From the NCBI RefSeq assembly GCF_023721795.1, contig NZ_JAMQYE010000001.1, positions 2,639,671 to 2,703,670 of the forward strand: a DNA stretch of 64,000 bases, written 5' to 3'. The notes beneath the pieces were generated by a model. It was not told the origin of the DNA. It worked only from the letters and a program-made list of their open reading frames with translations, and ran no database searches. Both the position numbers and the translations under genes were made by a program. This DNA comes from Zeimonas sediminis. Lineage in GTDB: Bacteria > Pseudomonadota > Gammaproteobacteria > Burkholderiales > Burkholderiaceae_E. This document shows positions 24,117 through 33,312 of this stretch, piece after piece; the stretch's first letter is position 1, and each line of letters begins with the position of its first letter.

Positions 24117-25298
24117 TCAGATCGCGCCGTCCGCGCGCAGGCGCTCCATCGCCGCCGCGTCGAGGCCCAGCTCCGAGAGGATCGCGCCGGTGTGCGCGCC
24201 CAGCGCCGGCACCTCGTCGATCCGCGGCGGGTCGGACGCGCTGGTGCCGGGCGGCAGCAGCGCCGCGACCGGGCCGGCCGGCGTGCCGACCTGGGTCCAG
24301 CGGTCGCGGGCCGCGAGCTGCGGGTGCGCCCAGACGTCGGCCATCGTGTTGACCCGCGCGTTGGCGATGCCGGCGGCCTCGAGCCTGGCCACCAGCGCCT
24401 CGGCGTCCAGCCCGGCGAAGGCCGCCACGATGATCGCGCGCAGCTCGGCCCGTGCCGCGTTGCGCCGGGCGTTCGTGTCGAAGCGGGGGTCCGAGGCCAG
24501 CGCCGGCTGGCCGAGCACCTTGTCGCAGAACACCTGCCACTCGCGCTCGTTCTGCAGCCCCAGCATCACCGAGCGGCCGTCCCCGGTCGGGAAGGGGCCG
24601 TACGGATAGATCGTGGCGTGCGCTGCGCCGGCGCGCGGCGGCGGCTCGGCGCTGTCGAAGGCGTAGTAGAGCGGAAAGCCCATCCATTCGACCATCGCCT
24701 CGAGCATCGAGATGTCGATGCGCTTGCCCAGGCCGGTGCGGCCGCGCTCGATCAGCGCGGCGAGGATGCTGCTGTACGCGTACATGCCGGCGGCGATGTC
24801 GGCCACCGAGCAGCCGGCCTTCGCCGGCTCGTCGGCCGTGCCGGTCACCGACAGGAAGCCGGACTCGCTCTGGATCAGCAGGTCGTAGGCCTTCTTGTCG
24901 CGGTAGGGCCCGTCGGCGCCGTAGCCCGAGATGTCGCAGACGATCAGCCGCGGGTGCTTCGGGTGCAGCGCCTCGAAGGACAGGCCCATGCGCGCGGCAG
25001 CGCCCGGCGCGAGGTTCTGCACCAGCACGTCGGCGCGCTCGAGCAGCCTCGCGAGGACCGACGCCGCTTCCGGGTGCTTCAGGTCGAGCGCGAGGCTCTC
25101 CTTCGAGCGGTTCGTCCAGACGAAGTGCGAGGACAGGCCGCGCACCCGCTGGTCGTAGGCCCGCGCGAAGTCGCCGGTGCCCGGTCTCTCGACCTTGACG
25201 ACCCGGGCGCCGAGCTCGGCGAGCTGGCGGGTGCAGAACGGCGCCGCGATCGCGTGCTCGAGCGCGACGACGGTGATGCCTTCGAGCGGGCGCGCCAT
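24117..25298 (-). CDS. CaiB/BaiF family III CoA-transferase
   Basis: 393 residues. Family signatures: GITVVALEHAIAAPFCTRQL, GARVVKVERPGTGDFAR, the catalytic Asp in KAYDLLIQSESGFLSVTG, and SILAALIERGRTGLGKRIDI. Transfers CoA between carboxylic acids through an aspartyl-CoA anhydride. It begins one base after the stop of the acyl-CoA dehydrogenase gene and is the last member of an SDR-hydratase-dehydrogenase-transferase set. With a mesaconyl-CoA-type hydratase alongside, a C5 or branched dicarboxylic acid is a plausible substrate; this is inference from neighbours. Confidence 0.92.
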   Translation of the reverse strand: MARPLEGITVVALEHAIAAPFCTRQLAELGARVVKVERPGTGDFARAYDQRVRGLSSHFVWTNRSKESLALDLKHPEAASVLARLLERADVLVQNLAPGAAARMGLSFEALHPKHPRLIVCDISGYGADGPYRDKKAYDLLIQSESGFLSVTGTADEPAKAGCSVADIAAGMYAYSSILAALIERGRTGLGKRIDISMLEAMVEWMGFPLYYAFDSAEPPPRAGAAHATIYPYGPFPTGDGRSVMLGLQNEREWQVFCDKVLGQPALASDPRFDTNARRNAARAELRAIIVAAFAGLDAEALVARLEAAGIANARVNTMADVWAHPQLAARDRWTQVGTPAGPVAALLPPGTSASDPPRIDEVPALGAHTGAILSELGLDAAAMERLRADGAI

Positions 25299-25299
25299 G

Positions 25300-26463
25300 T
25301 CAGAACGAGCGCGGCATGCCCAGCACGTGCTCGGCCACGTAGCTGAGGATCAGGTTCGTGGAGATCGGCGCGACCTGGTAGAGCCGGGTCTCGCGGAACT
25401 TGCGCTCGACGTCGTACTCGCAGGCGAAGCCGAAGCCGCCGTGGAACTGGATGCAGGCGTTGGCCGCTTCCCACGAGGCCTTGGCCGCCAGGTACTTGGC
25501 CATGTTGGCCTCGGCGCCGCAGGGCTGGTGCGCGTCGAACAGCTGGCAGGCCTTCCAGCGCATCAGGTTGGCGGCCTCGACCTCGATGTAGGCCTCGGCG
25601 ATCGGGAACTGCACGCCCTGGTTCTGCCCGATCGGCCGCCCGAACACCACCCGCTCGCTCGCGTACTTCGACACCTTGTCGATGAACCAGTAGCCGTCGC
25701 CGATGCACTCGGCGGCGATCAGCGTGCGCTCGGCGTTCAGGCCGTCGAGGATGTACTTGAAGCCCTTGCCCTCCTCGCCGATCAGGTTCTCGGCCGGGAT
25801 CTCGAGGTTGTCGAAGAACAGCTCGTTGGTCTCGTGGTTGACCATGTTCAGGATGGGCCTGACCTCGAGCCCCTTGCCGATCGCCTCGCGCAGGTCGACG
25901 ATGAAGATCGACATGCCCTCGGACTTCTTCTTCACCTCGGCGATCGGCGTGGTGCGCGCGAGCAGGATCATCAGGTCGGAGTGCTGGATGCGCGAGATCC
26001 AGACCTTCTGGCCGTTGACCAGGTAGCGGTCGCCCTTGCGCACCGCGGTGGTCTTGATCTTGGTCGTGTCGGTGCCGGTGGTCGGCTCGGTCACGCCCAT
26101 CGACTGCAGGCGCAGCTCGCCGCTGGCGATCTTCGGCAGGTACTCGCGCTTCTGCGCCTCGGAGCCGTGGCGCAGCAGCGTGCCCATGTTGTACATCTGG
26201 CCGTGGCAGGCGCCGGAGTTGCCGCCGGCGCGGTTGATCTCCTCCATGATCACCGAGGCCTCGGTCAGGCCCAGGCCCGAGCCGCCGTATTCCTGCGGGA
26301 TCAGCGCGGCCATCCAGCCGGCCTTGGTCAGCGCGTCGACGAACGCCTCGGGGTAGCCGCGCTTCTCGTCGACCTTGCGGTGGTACTCGGGCGGGAACTC
26401 GGCGCACAGCGCGCGGACCGCGTCGCGGATGTCCTGGTAGGGGTCTGCGTGGGTGTGGGTCAT
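25300..26463 (-). CDS. Acyl-CoA dehydrogenase lacking the usual EGT glutamate motif
   Basis: 387 residues. The three ACAD domains are clear: PQEYGGSGLGLTEASVIMEE, MGVTEPTTGTDTTKIKT (FAD/substrate strand), NGQKVWISRIQHSDLM, and FGRPIGQNQGVQFPIAEAYI. The usual YEGTSEIQ segment with the catalytic Glu reads YQVAPISTNLIL here, so the base must be elsewhere (as in isovaleryl-CoA dehydrogenase) or the chemistry differs. The start is the ATG at 26463 (MTHTHADPYQDIR). It lies between the hydratase and CoA-transferase genes in one operon. Confidence 0.9.
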   Translation of the reverse strand: MTHTHADPYQDIRDAVRALCAEFPPEYHRKVDEKRGYPEAFVDALTKAGWMAALIPQEYGGSGLGLTEASVIMEEINRAGGNSGACHGQMYNMGTLLRHGSEAQKREYLPKIASGELRLQSMGVTEPTTGTDTTKIKTTAVRKGDRYLVNGQKVWISRIQHSDLMILLARTTPIAEVKKKSEGMSIFIVDLREAIGKGLEVRPILNMVNHETNELFFDNLEIPAENLIGEEGKGFKYILDGLNAERTLIAAECIGDGYWFIDKVSKYASERVVFGRPIGQNQGVQFPIAEAYIEVEAANLMRWKACQLFDAHQPCGAEANMAKYLAAKASWEAANACIQFHGGFGFACEYDVERKFRETRLYQVAPISTNLILSYVAEHVLGMPRSF

Positions 26464-26506
26464 GACGGTCTCGTATTGCTGAAGACGGATGGCGGGCTCG
26501 GCGGCC

Positions 26507-27349
26507 TCAGAGCTCGGCGCTGGCCTGCATCGCGACGAAGCCCTCGTGGTCGCGCGCCCACAGGGCGACGCGCCGGTCGGACTCGAAGCGGCCGCAGACC
26601 TGGAAGCGATGGATGTCGAACAGCGGCCGCTTCGCACGGAACTCGAAGCGGCGCACCCGGGCATCGGGCGCCTCGCGGCGCAGCAGGTCGAGCAGCAGCG
26701 TGGCGATCAGCGGGCCGTGCACCACCAGGCCCGGATAGCCCTCGACGCCGGTGGCGTAGGGCCGATCGTAGTGGATCCGGTGGCCGTTGAAGGTGAGCGC
26801 CGAGTAGCGGAACAGCAGCACCGGGTCGGGCGCGATCTCGCGCGAGAAGCCGGCATCGGCCGGCGCCGGCTCGGGGACCGGCTGCGGCGCGCCGGGCGAC
26901 GGATGGTCCCGGTAGACGACGTCGTGCTCCTCGCGGATCGCCACACCCTGCGAATCGGCGATCTCGTGGCTGAGCGTGACGAACACCAGCGTGCCGCTGC
27001 GCCCCTGCTTGCCGGTCACGTCGACGATGCGCGAGGTGCGGTCGATCGCCTCGCCGACCCGCAAGGGGCGCTCGAACTCGAAGCGGCCGCCGGCGAACAT
27101 GCGGCGCGGCAGCTCCACTGGCGGCAGGAAGCCGCCGCGGCGCTCGTGGCCGTCGGGGCCGATGTCGCGGGCCAGCGCGCGCGGCGTGAAGTAGAGCCAC
27201 TGCCACAGCGGCGGCACCTCGGTTCCGGCGGCCGGTTCCGGGTCGTCCCGGTCGAGCGTGGCCGACATCGCGGCCAGCGGCGCGGCGGCGACGAAATCGG
27301 TGCGGCGCTCGACGCGACCGATCCACTGCCGGTAGGTGTCCAGGTCCAT
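26507..27349 (-). CDS. MaoC/HTD2-type hydratase, mesaconyl-C4-CoA or itaconyl-CoA hydratase-like
   Basis: 280 residues, double-hotdog length. The C-terminal half has FRYSALTFNGHRIHYDRPYA and GYPGLVVHGPLIATLLLDL, the hydratase-2-type signature of mesaconyl-C4-CoA hydratase (Meh of the 3-hydroxypropionate bicycle) and itaconyl-CoA hydratase. The N-terminal half has WQWLYFTPRALARDIGPDGH. It sits 10 bases after the SDR gene. No CitE-type citramalyl-CoA lyase is present in the window, so an itaconate pathway is not complete here. Confidence 0.85.
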   Translation of the reverse strand: MDLDTYRQWIGRVERRTDFVAAAPLAAMSATLDRDDPEPAAGTEVPPLWQWLYFTPRALARDIGPDGHERRGGFLPPVELPRRMFAGGRFEFERPLRVGEAIDRTSRIVDVTGKQGRSGTLVFVTLSHEIADSQGVAIREEHDVVYRDHPSPGAPQPVPEPAPADAGFSREIAPDPVLLFRYSALTFNGHRIHYDRPYATGVEGYPGLVVHGPLIATLLLDLLRREAPDARVRRFEFRAKRPLFDIHRFQVCGRFESDRRVALWARDHEGFVAMQASAEL

Positions 27350-27359
27350 GGCCTTCGCC

Positions 27360-28112
27360 TCAGATCGTGCGGCCGCCGTCGACCGGGAACTCGACCCCGG
27401 TCACGAAATCCGCGTCGTCGCTCGCGAGGAACACCGCCGCCCGGGCGATGTCGCGAGGCTCGGACAGCCGCCCCATCGGGATCGTGGCGATGAACCGCTT
27501 CCGGTTCTCCGGCGTGTCGGGCATGCCCATGAAGGCCTCGAGCATGCCGGTGGCGCCCATCACCGGGCAGATCGCGTTGACCCGGATGTTGTCCGGCGCG
27601 AGCTCGACGGCCAGCGACTTCGACATCAGGTTCACCGCGCCCTTCGACGCGTTGTACCAGGTCAGGCCGGGCCTCGGCCGGATGCCGGCGGTGGAGCCCA
27701 CGTTCAGGATCACGCCGCCCTTGCGCCTGCGCATCACCGGAACGACGGCGTGGACCATGTGGAAGATCGCCTTCACGTTGACGTCGAAGACGCGGTCGAA
27801 GGTCGCTTCGTCGACGTCGAGCAGCGGCTGGTTGCGGTGCGTGAAGCCGGCGTTGTTCACCACGATGTCGATCCTGCCGCCGAAGCGCTCCAGCGCGGCG
27901 GCGACGGCCGCGTCGATGTCGGTGCGCTTCGAGACGTCGCAGGCGACTGCGATCGCGCTGTCGCCCAGCGGCCCGGCGACCGCCTTCGCGCCCTCGGCGT
28001 CGATGTCGGCGATCGCGACCTTCGCGCCCTCGGCCACGTACTGGCGCGCGATCTCGGCGCCGAAGCCGCTGGCCGCGCCGGTGACGATGGCGACCCTGTC
28101 CTTCAGTTTCAT
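27360..28112 (-). CDS. Short-chain dehydrogenase/reductase
   Basis: 250 residues, classical SDR. TGAASGFGAEIA is the cofactor loop (TGxxxGxG), VNNAGFTHR the NAG motif, LNVGSTAGIRP the catalytic Ser strand, and WYNASKGAVNLMSKSLAVEL the YxxxK pair. An Asp at the end of beta-2 (IADIDAEG) favours NAD(H). First gene of the SDR-hydratase-dehydrogenase-CoA-transferase operon; likely oxidises a hydroxyacyl-CoA or hydroxy acid. Divergent from the DapA-like gene, 133 bases apart. Confidence 0.93.
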   Translation of the reverse strand: MKLKDRVAIVTGAASGFGAEIARQYVAEGAKVAIADIDAEGAKAVAGPLGDSAIAVACDVSKRTDIDAAVAAALERFGGRIDIVVNNAGFTHRNQPLLDVDEATFDRVFDVNVKAIFHMVHAVVPVMRRRKGGVILNVGSTAGIRPRPGLTWYNASKGAVNLMSKSLAVELAPDNIRVNAICPVMGATGMLEAFMGMPDTPENRKRFIATIPMGRLSEPRDIARAAVFLASDDADFVTGVEFPVDGGRTI

Positions 28113-28245
28113 TCGCTCCCCCTTGCGCTGGCGTCGGTCACGAAGTCTATGTCACCGTAGCACCTGAGCGGGCGCCCGGCGGCCGGCTGCCGTTCAGCTT
28201 ATCGGGTTCCCGGCCCGCTGCCGGGCCCCTTGCGGAGTCGAGAGC

Positions 28246-29124
28246 ATGGATTTCCACGGCGTCCATCCCTACCTGGTTTCGCCGGTCGCGGCCGACGGCA
28301 GCATCGACGCGCCGGTTCTGGCGCGCCTGGTCGACGACCTGGTCGTCGCGGGCGTGCACGGCCTGGCGCCGCTGGGCTCGACCGGCGAGTTCGCCTACCT
28401 GGACTGGCCGCAGCGGCGGCGGGTGGTCGAGGTGGTGGTCGAGGCGGCGCGGGGCCGCGTGCCGGTGGTGGCCGGCGTGGCCGCGACCACGATCGCGGAA
28501 GCGGTCCGGCAGGCACGCGAGATGCAGGCGCTGGGCGCCGACGCCATCCTGGCGATCCTGGAGGCCTACTTCCCGGTGCCCGACGACGGCGTGTACGCCT
28601 ACTTCAGCTCGATCGCGCAGGCTACGCCGCTGCCGGTCGTGCTGTACACGAACCCGAACTTCCAGCGCTCCGACCTGTCGTTGCCGGTGATCGACCGGCT
28701 GAGCCGGATCGACAACGTCCGCGCGATCAAGGACGCGTCGAACAACACCGGCCGGCTGCTGTCGATCATCGAGCGGGTCGAGGGACGCATGCAGGTCTGC
28801 GCGGCCTCGGCGCACATCCCGGCCTGCGTGATGCTGATCGGCGGTGTCGGCTGGATGGCCGGTCCCGCCTGCCTGGTGCCGCGGCAGAGCGTGGAGCTCT
28901 ACGAGCTTTGTCGCGCGGGCCGCTGGCCCGAGGCGATGGCGCTGCAGGCGCGGCTGTGGAAGCTGAACGAGGCCTTCGCGCGGCACAACCTGGCTGCCTG
29001 CATCAAGGGCGGGCTGGTCATGCAGGGCTACCCGGTCGGGGAGCCGCTGCCGCCGCAGTCGCCGCTGTCCGCCGAGGGCCGGGCCGAGGTGCGCGCCGCG
29101 CTCGAGGCGGTCGGGGCGCTGTAG
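28246..29124 (+). CDS. Dihydrodipicolinate synthase/N-acetylneuraminate lyase family aldolase
   Basis: 292 residues, one (beta/alpha)8 barrel. [20 protein letters not shown] carries the GSTGE substrate loop, VVLYTNPNF the catalytic Tyr, and [15 protein letters not shown] the Schiff-base Lys. The family makes or cleaves 4-hydroxy-2-oxo acids by aldol chemistry. It is unlikely to be the lysine-pathway DapA because it sits among catabolic genes, divergent from an acyl-CoA degradation operon. Substrate unknown. Confidence 0.9.
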   Translation: MDFHGVHPYLVSPVAADGSIDAPVLARLVDDLVVAGVHGLAPLGSTGEFAYLDWPQRRRVVEVVVEAARGRVPVVAGVAATTIAEAVRQAREMQALGADAILAILEAYFPVPDDGVYAYFSSIAQATPLPVVLYTNPNFQRSDLSLPVIDRLSRIDNVRAIKDASNNTGRLLSIIERVEGRMQVCAASAHIPACVMLIGGVGWMAGPACLVPRQSVELYELCRAGRWPEAMALQARLWKLNEAFARHNLAACIKGGLVMQGYPVGEPLPPQSPLSAEGRAEVRAALEAVGAL

Positions 29125-29270
29125 CGCGCCCGGCCACCTCGGCCCTCGCGCGGGCCCGGCCCGCGCCCACCGGCGGCAGCACCCCGCTCCGCGCCGTGGG
29201 TACTCGGGCGCCGGTCTTCCGTCGGCGTTTCAATCGTCCTGCGGCCCCTGACGGGCCGAAGGAGGACCTG

Positions 29271-29507
29271 ATGAAGAAGACGCTGGCGGCACTTCTGTTC
29301 GCCGCATCGGGCCTGGCGATGGCCAGCAGCTGTCCGAAGGAGATGGCCGCGATCGACGCGGCAGTCGCGAAGGGAACGAGCCTCTCGGCCTCGCAGATGG
29401 AAGAGGTCAGGAAGCTGCGCGCCGAGGGCGAGCGCCTGCACAAGGAAGGCAAGCACGCCGAGTCGGTGGCGGCGCTCGGGCAGGCGAAGCGCTTGCTCGG
29501 GATCTGA
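29271..29507 (+). CDS. Small exported protein of unknown function
   Basis: 78 residues. A signal peptide (MKKTLAALLFAASGLAMASS) is followed by a short helical, charged mature part of about 58 residues with KLRAEGERLHKEGKHAESVA, which looks like a single tetratricopeptide-like helix pair. AAGGAGG lies 6 bases before the ATG. A 6-bp hairpin (CGGCCC / GGGCCG, 29242-29258) ends directly at that ribosome-binding site and might modulate its access. Similar small proteins are common in Burkholderiales but I cannot assign a role. Confidence 0.75.
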   Translation: MKKTLAALLFAASGLAMASSCPKEMAAIDAAVAKGTSLSASQMEEVRKLRAEGERLHKEGKHAESVAALGQAKRLLGI

Positions 29508-29626
29508 ACGGAGCCGTTCCTCGGGGCATCGCCCGAGCGGCTATCATCGCCGGTTCCCATGGCGGGGCCCGCGCGCCTGACCGGCGCCCGGGCCCCCGCC
29601 CGTTCCTGTCCCGAACCGCCCGAGCG

Positions 29627-31171
29627 ATGACCCCTCTGGAAGCCTTCATCGAGCAGCCTTTCGGCGTCATGACCGACGCCCTGAGGCTGCACGCCGCCGA
29701 CGCGCCGGAGCGCACGGCCCTGATCCTCGACGACCGCCGGGTCGGCTACCGCGAGCTCGACGCGCTGGTCGACCGGGTCGCGGCCGCGCTGCAGCGCGAC
29801 GGCTGCCGCAAGCGCGACGCGATCGCGATCTGCGCGGCGACCTCGATCGAGTACCTGCTCGTCTATCTCGGCGCGGTGCGCGCCGGCGTGGCGGTGGCGC
29901 CGATGTCGCCGTCGCTGAAGCCCGAGACGCTCGCGGCGATGCTGAGGGACGCCGAGGCGCGGATCCTGTTCCTGGACGACTCGACCGCGGCCCTGGTGGC
30001 GGGCGGCACGGAGGCCCCTCGGGTGGCCCTGGACGGCTCGGCCGTCGGTCGGGCCCTGGCGGACTGGCTCGAACCCGAGGGCGCGAAGCCGGCGCCGGTC
30101 GACATCGAGCCGGAAGACCCGTTCAACATCATCTATTCGTCGGGCACCACCGGCACGCCGAAGGGCATCGTGCAGCCGCACTCGATGCGCTGGATGCACT
30201 CGAAGCGCGGCCCGTTCTACGGCTACACCAAGGACTCGGTCGGCATCCTGACCACGCCGCTGTACTCGAACACCACGCTGGTCCACGTGTTCCCGGCGCT
30301 GACCATGGGCGGCGCGCTGGTGCTGCAGAAGAAGTTCGACGTGCGCGGTTTCTTCGAGCTGGTGCAGAGGCACCGCGTGACCCATGCGATCCTGGTGCCG
30401 GTGCAGTACCAGCGGATCATGGACCACCCGGACTTCGACCGCTACGACCTGTCCTCGCTGGTGAACCGCTTCGCGACCAGCTCGCCCTTCCCGCCCGAGC
30501 TGAAGGCCGAGGTGCTGCGCCGCTGGCCCGGCAAGCTGGTCGACACCTACGGGATGACCGAGGGCGGTGGCGCCTGCATGCTGCACGCGCACGAATTCCC
30601 GGACAAGCTGCACACGGTGGGCCGGCCGGCCAACGGCCACACGATCCTGCTGATCGACGACGAGGGCCGCGAGGTCGGGCCCGGAGAGACCGGCGAGATC
30701 GTCGGCCACTCGCCCGGCATCATGACCGGCTACCGCAACCAGCCGGCGCTGACCGCCGAGGCCGAGTGGATCGCCCCCGACGGCCGGCGCTTCATCCGCA
30801 CCGGCGACGTCGGCCGCTTCGACGAGGACGGCTTCCTGGTGCTGATGGGCCGCAAGAAGGACATGATCATCTCCGGCGGCTTCAACATCTACCCGGTCGA
30901 CCTCGAGGCCGAGCTGCGCCAGCACCCCGACGTGGCCGACTGCGCGGTGGTCGGCGTGCCCTCGCGCGAGTGGGGCGAGACGCCGGTCGCCTTCGTCGTG
31001 TCGCGCTCGGGCGGCCAGGCGATCGCCGCCGACGCGCTGCGCGCCTGGGTCAACGAACGGCTCGGCCGCATGCAGCGGATCGCCGACCTGCGCTTCGTGG
31101 ACCTGCTGCCGCGCAGCTCGATCGGGAAGGTGCTGAAGCGGGAACTGCGGGAGGCCTACGCGGCGGGCTGA
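29627..31171 (+). CDS. Acyl-CoA synthetase, AMP-forming ligase family
   Basis: 514 residues, ANL superfamily. The P-loop is YSSGTTGTPKGIVQPHS, motif A5 is DTYGMTEGGG, the hinge and AMP ribose motif read FIRTGDVGRFDEDGFLVLMG, and the C-terminal lysine region has RSSIGKVLKREL. Activates a carboxylic acid to its CoA thioester through an acyl-adenylate. TATCAT at 29542-29547 could be its -10. The stop overlaps the LysR start by one base (TGATG), so enzyme and regulator are translationally linked. Its product may feed the neighbouring acyl-CoA operon. Confidence 0.93.
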   Translation: MTPLEAFIEQPFGVMTDALRLHAADAPERTALILDDRRVGYRELDALVDRVAAALQRDGCRKRDAIAICAATSIEYLLVYLGAVRAGVAVAPMSPSLKPETLAAMLRDAEARILFLDDSTAALVAGGTEAPRVALDGSAVGRALADWLEPEGAKPAPVDIEPEDPFNIIYSSGTTGTPKGIVQPHSMRWMHSKRGPFYGYTKDSVGILTTPLYSNTTLVHVFPALTMGGALVLQKKFDVRGFFELVQRHRVTHAILVPVQYQRIMDHPDFDRYDLSSLVNRFATSSPFPPELKAEVLRRWPGKLVDTYGMTEGGGACMLHAHEFPDKLHTVGRPANGHTILLIDDEGREVGPGETGEIVGHSPGIMTGYRNQPALTAEAEWIAPDGRRFIRTGDVGRFDEDGFLVLMGRKKDMIISGGFNIYPVDLEAELRQHPDVADCAVVGVPSREWGETPVAFVVSRSGGQAIAADALRAWVNERLGRMQRIADLRFVDLLPRSSIGKVLKRELREAYAAG

Positions 31172-32109
31172 TGATGGATCGCCTCAAGTGCCTCCAGGTC
31201 TTTGCCGAGGTCGCCCGGGGCGGCAGCTTCGTGGGCGCTTCGGTGAGGCTGGGCATGTCGCGCGCCAGCGTGACCAAGCACATCGCCTGGCTCGAGCAGT
31301 CGCTGCAGGCCCGGCTCTTCAACCGCTCGACCAAGCGGGTCGGGCTCACCGAGGCCGGCCTGCGGCTGCTCGACAATGCCGGTCCGCTGCTTCGGCAGTT
31401 CGAGGAGGTCGAGGCTTCGGTTCGGGATGCGGTCAATCTTCCGCGCGGCGTGATCCGGGTCGGCACACCGCCCTCGTTCGGCTCTCATCACCTGACGCCG
31501 ATCGTGGCACGCTTCGCCGAGTCGCACCCGGACATCCAGATCGCGCTGACGCTCGACGACGGCCGCGCCGACCTGATTGCCGAGGGCCTCGACCTGTCGA
31601 TCCGGATCGCTCCGGGCATGCAGGATGCAAGCCACGTCGCGCAGCCGCTGACCAAGGCGCCGCAGGTGCTGGTGGCCGCCCCGGCCTATCTCGCGGCGCG
31701 AGGCAGCCCGGCCGCGCCGCAGGAGCTCGCCCGCCACAACTGCCTAGTGCACACGCTGAAATCGCCGACCCACATCTGGCGCTTCGGGGGGCCGGGCGGC
31801 CCGTATGCCGTCAGGGTCCGGGGGTCGATCAGCGCCAACTTCGGCGAGGCGCTGAGGCAGGCCGCGCTGGAGGGCCACGGCATCGCGATGCATCCGCACT
31901 ACATGGTGTCCGACGATCTCGACGCGGGCCGCCTGGTCGTGGTCCTGCCGGAGCACGAGCCGATCGCGCTGGACATCTACGTGATCTACTCGACCCGGCA
32001 CAACGTGCCTGCCCGGGTTCGGGCCTTCCTCGAATTCCTCAAGCGGTGGTTCCAGACGCCGCCGGTCTGGGCCTCGACCGTCTACCCGGTGAAGGACGAT
32101 TCGCGCTGA
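31171..32109 (+). CDS. LysR-family transcriptional regulator
   Basis: 312 residues. The N-terminal winged helix-turn-helix is MDRLKCLQVFAEVARGGSFV with the recognition helix in SRASVTKHIAWLEQSLQARL and the LFNRSTKRVGLTEAG wing. The effector domain follows from about residue 90. It belongs to the group like DsdC/GcvA-type LysRs that open with MDRL. It is co-directional with and overlaps the acyl-CoA synthetase, and converges on the hydroxy-acid oxidase with a 28-base 3' overlap. Likely regulates one of these two flanking catabolic units. Confidence 0.92.
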   Translation: MMDRLKCLQVFAEVARGGSFVGASVRLGMSRASVTKHIAWLEQSLQARLFNRSTKRVGLTEAGLRLLDNAGPLLRQFEEVEASVRDAVNLPRGVIRVGTPPSFGSHHLTPIVARFAESHPDIQIALTLDDGRADLIAEGLDLSIRIAPGMQDASHVAQPLTKAPQVLVAAPAYLAARGSPAAPQELARHNCLVHTLKSPTHIWRFGGPGGPYAVRVRGSISANFGEALRQAALEGHGIAMHPHYMVSDDLDAGRLVVVLPEHEPIALDIYVIYSTRHNVPARVRAFLEFLKRWFQTPPVWASTVYPVKDDSR

Positions 32110-33278
32110 GCGCCCAGGGGGCCGCGGAAGATCAGGTCGGGCCCGATCTCGGCGGTCGACCTGATGCCGCACAGGCGCATGGTGCGCAGCAGCTCGTCGG
32201 ACAGGATCTCGAGCGCCCTGACCGCCCCTGCCTCGCCCGCCGCGCAAGCGCCGTACAGGGTGGCGCGCCCGACCAGCACGCCGGCCGCGCCCATCGCCAG
32301 CGCCTTCACGACGTCGGATCCGCGCCGGACGCCGCCGTCGACGAGCACGCTCGCGCGGGAGCCGACGGCGTCGATGACCTCGGGCATGGCATCCAGCGTC
32401 GCAACGCCGCCGTCGAGCTGCCGTCCGCCATGGTTCGAGACCACGATCGCGTCGCACCCGAGGCGCGCCGCCCGCTCGGCGTCGTCGCCGCGCACGATTC
32501 CCTTGACGATGAACTTGCCTGCCCAGGCGTCGCGAAGACGCCGCAGCGCGTCCCAGTCGAACGAGGGGTCGTAGTTGCGCCCGACGCTGGAGGCGATCGC
32601 CTGCGTGGAGGTCGATGCCGCCGACAGCCCGATCAGGTTCTCCATGACCGGCAGCCCGCTCGCGAACTGCCTGGCGACCCAGGCCGGGCGCAGCGCGAAG
32701 TCGCGCAGGTTGCGAGGCGTCCAGCGGAACGGTATCGAGAAGTCGTTGCGGAAGTCGCGCTCGCGCTTGCCGCCGACCGGCAGGTCGACCGTGATCATCA
32801 AGCCTTCGAAGCCGGCGGCGCGCGCCCGTTCGACGAGCTTCATCGTGAAGTCGCGGTCCTTCAGGATGTAGGCCTGGAACCAGAGGCGATGGCCGGGGAC
32901 CGCCGCTGCGATGCGCTCGATCGAGGAGGTGGCCGAGGTCGACAGGGCGAACGGGATGCCGAAGGCCTGCGCGGCGCGGGCCAGCGCCACCTCGCCGTGC
33001 GGCCAGCCGAAGCCCACCGCGCCGGTCGGCGCGATCGCCATCGGAAGCGCCGAAGGGCCGCCGAGCAGCTGCGTCGACGCGTCCGCCCTGCTGACGTCGA
33101 CCAGCACCTTCGGCCGAAGGCGAACCCGCTGGAAGGCGGCCCGGTTGTCGGCAAGCGTCAGCTCATCCTCGGCGCCCCCGTCGAAAAGGTCGAACACCCC
33201 GCGCGGCAGCCTGCGGCGCGCGAGGGCGCGGAGATCCTCGATACGAAAGGCGCGGCGAAGCGCTCGATTTCCGGACAT
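32082..33278 (-). CDS. FMN-dependent alpha-hydroxy-acid oxidase/dehydrogenase
   Basis: 398 residues, the glycolate oxidase/LldD/mandelate dehydrogenase family. GGAEDELTLADNRAAFQR is the family opening, ALSTSATSSIERIAAAV and LWFQAYILKDRDFTMKLVER form the FMN barrel, and VSNHGGRQLDGG carries the active-site His and Arg. GVRRGSDVVKALAMGA binds the FMN phosphate. Oxidises an (S)-2-hydroxy acid to the 2-oxo acid. Last gene of the minus-strand cluster that begins with the maleylacetate-reductase-like enzyme at 37423. Confidence 0.93.
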   Translation of the reverse strand: MSGNRALRRAFRIEDLRALARRRLPRGVFDLFDGGAEDELTLADNRAAFQRVRLRPKVLVDVSRADASTQLLGGPSALPMAIAPTGAVGFGWPHGEVALARAAQAFGIPFALSTSATSSIERIAAAVPGHRLWFQAYILKDRDFTMKLVERARAAGFEGLMITVDLPVGGKRERDFRNDFSIPFRWTPRNLRDFALRPAWVARQFASGLPVMENLIGLSAASTSTQAIASSVGRNYDPSFDWDALRRLRDAWAGKFIVKGIVRGDDAERAARLGCDAIVVSNHGGRQLDGGVATLDAMPEVIDAVGSRASVLVDGGVRRGSDVVKALAMGAAGVLVGRATLYGACAAGEAGAVRALEILSDELLRTMRLCGIRSTAEIGPDLIFRGPLGAQRESSFTG

Positions 33279-33312
33279 CGCTGGCCTCGCCGTTGCCGGA
33301 CGGGTCCTCGCG

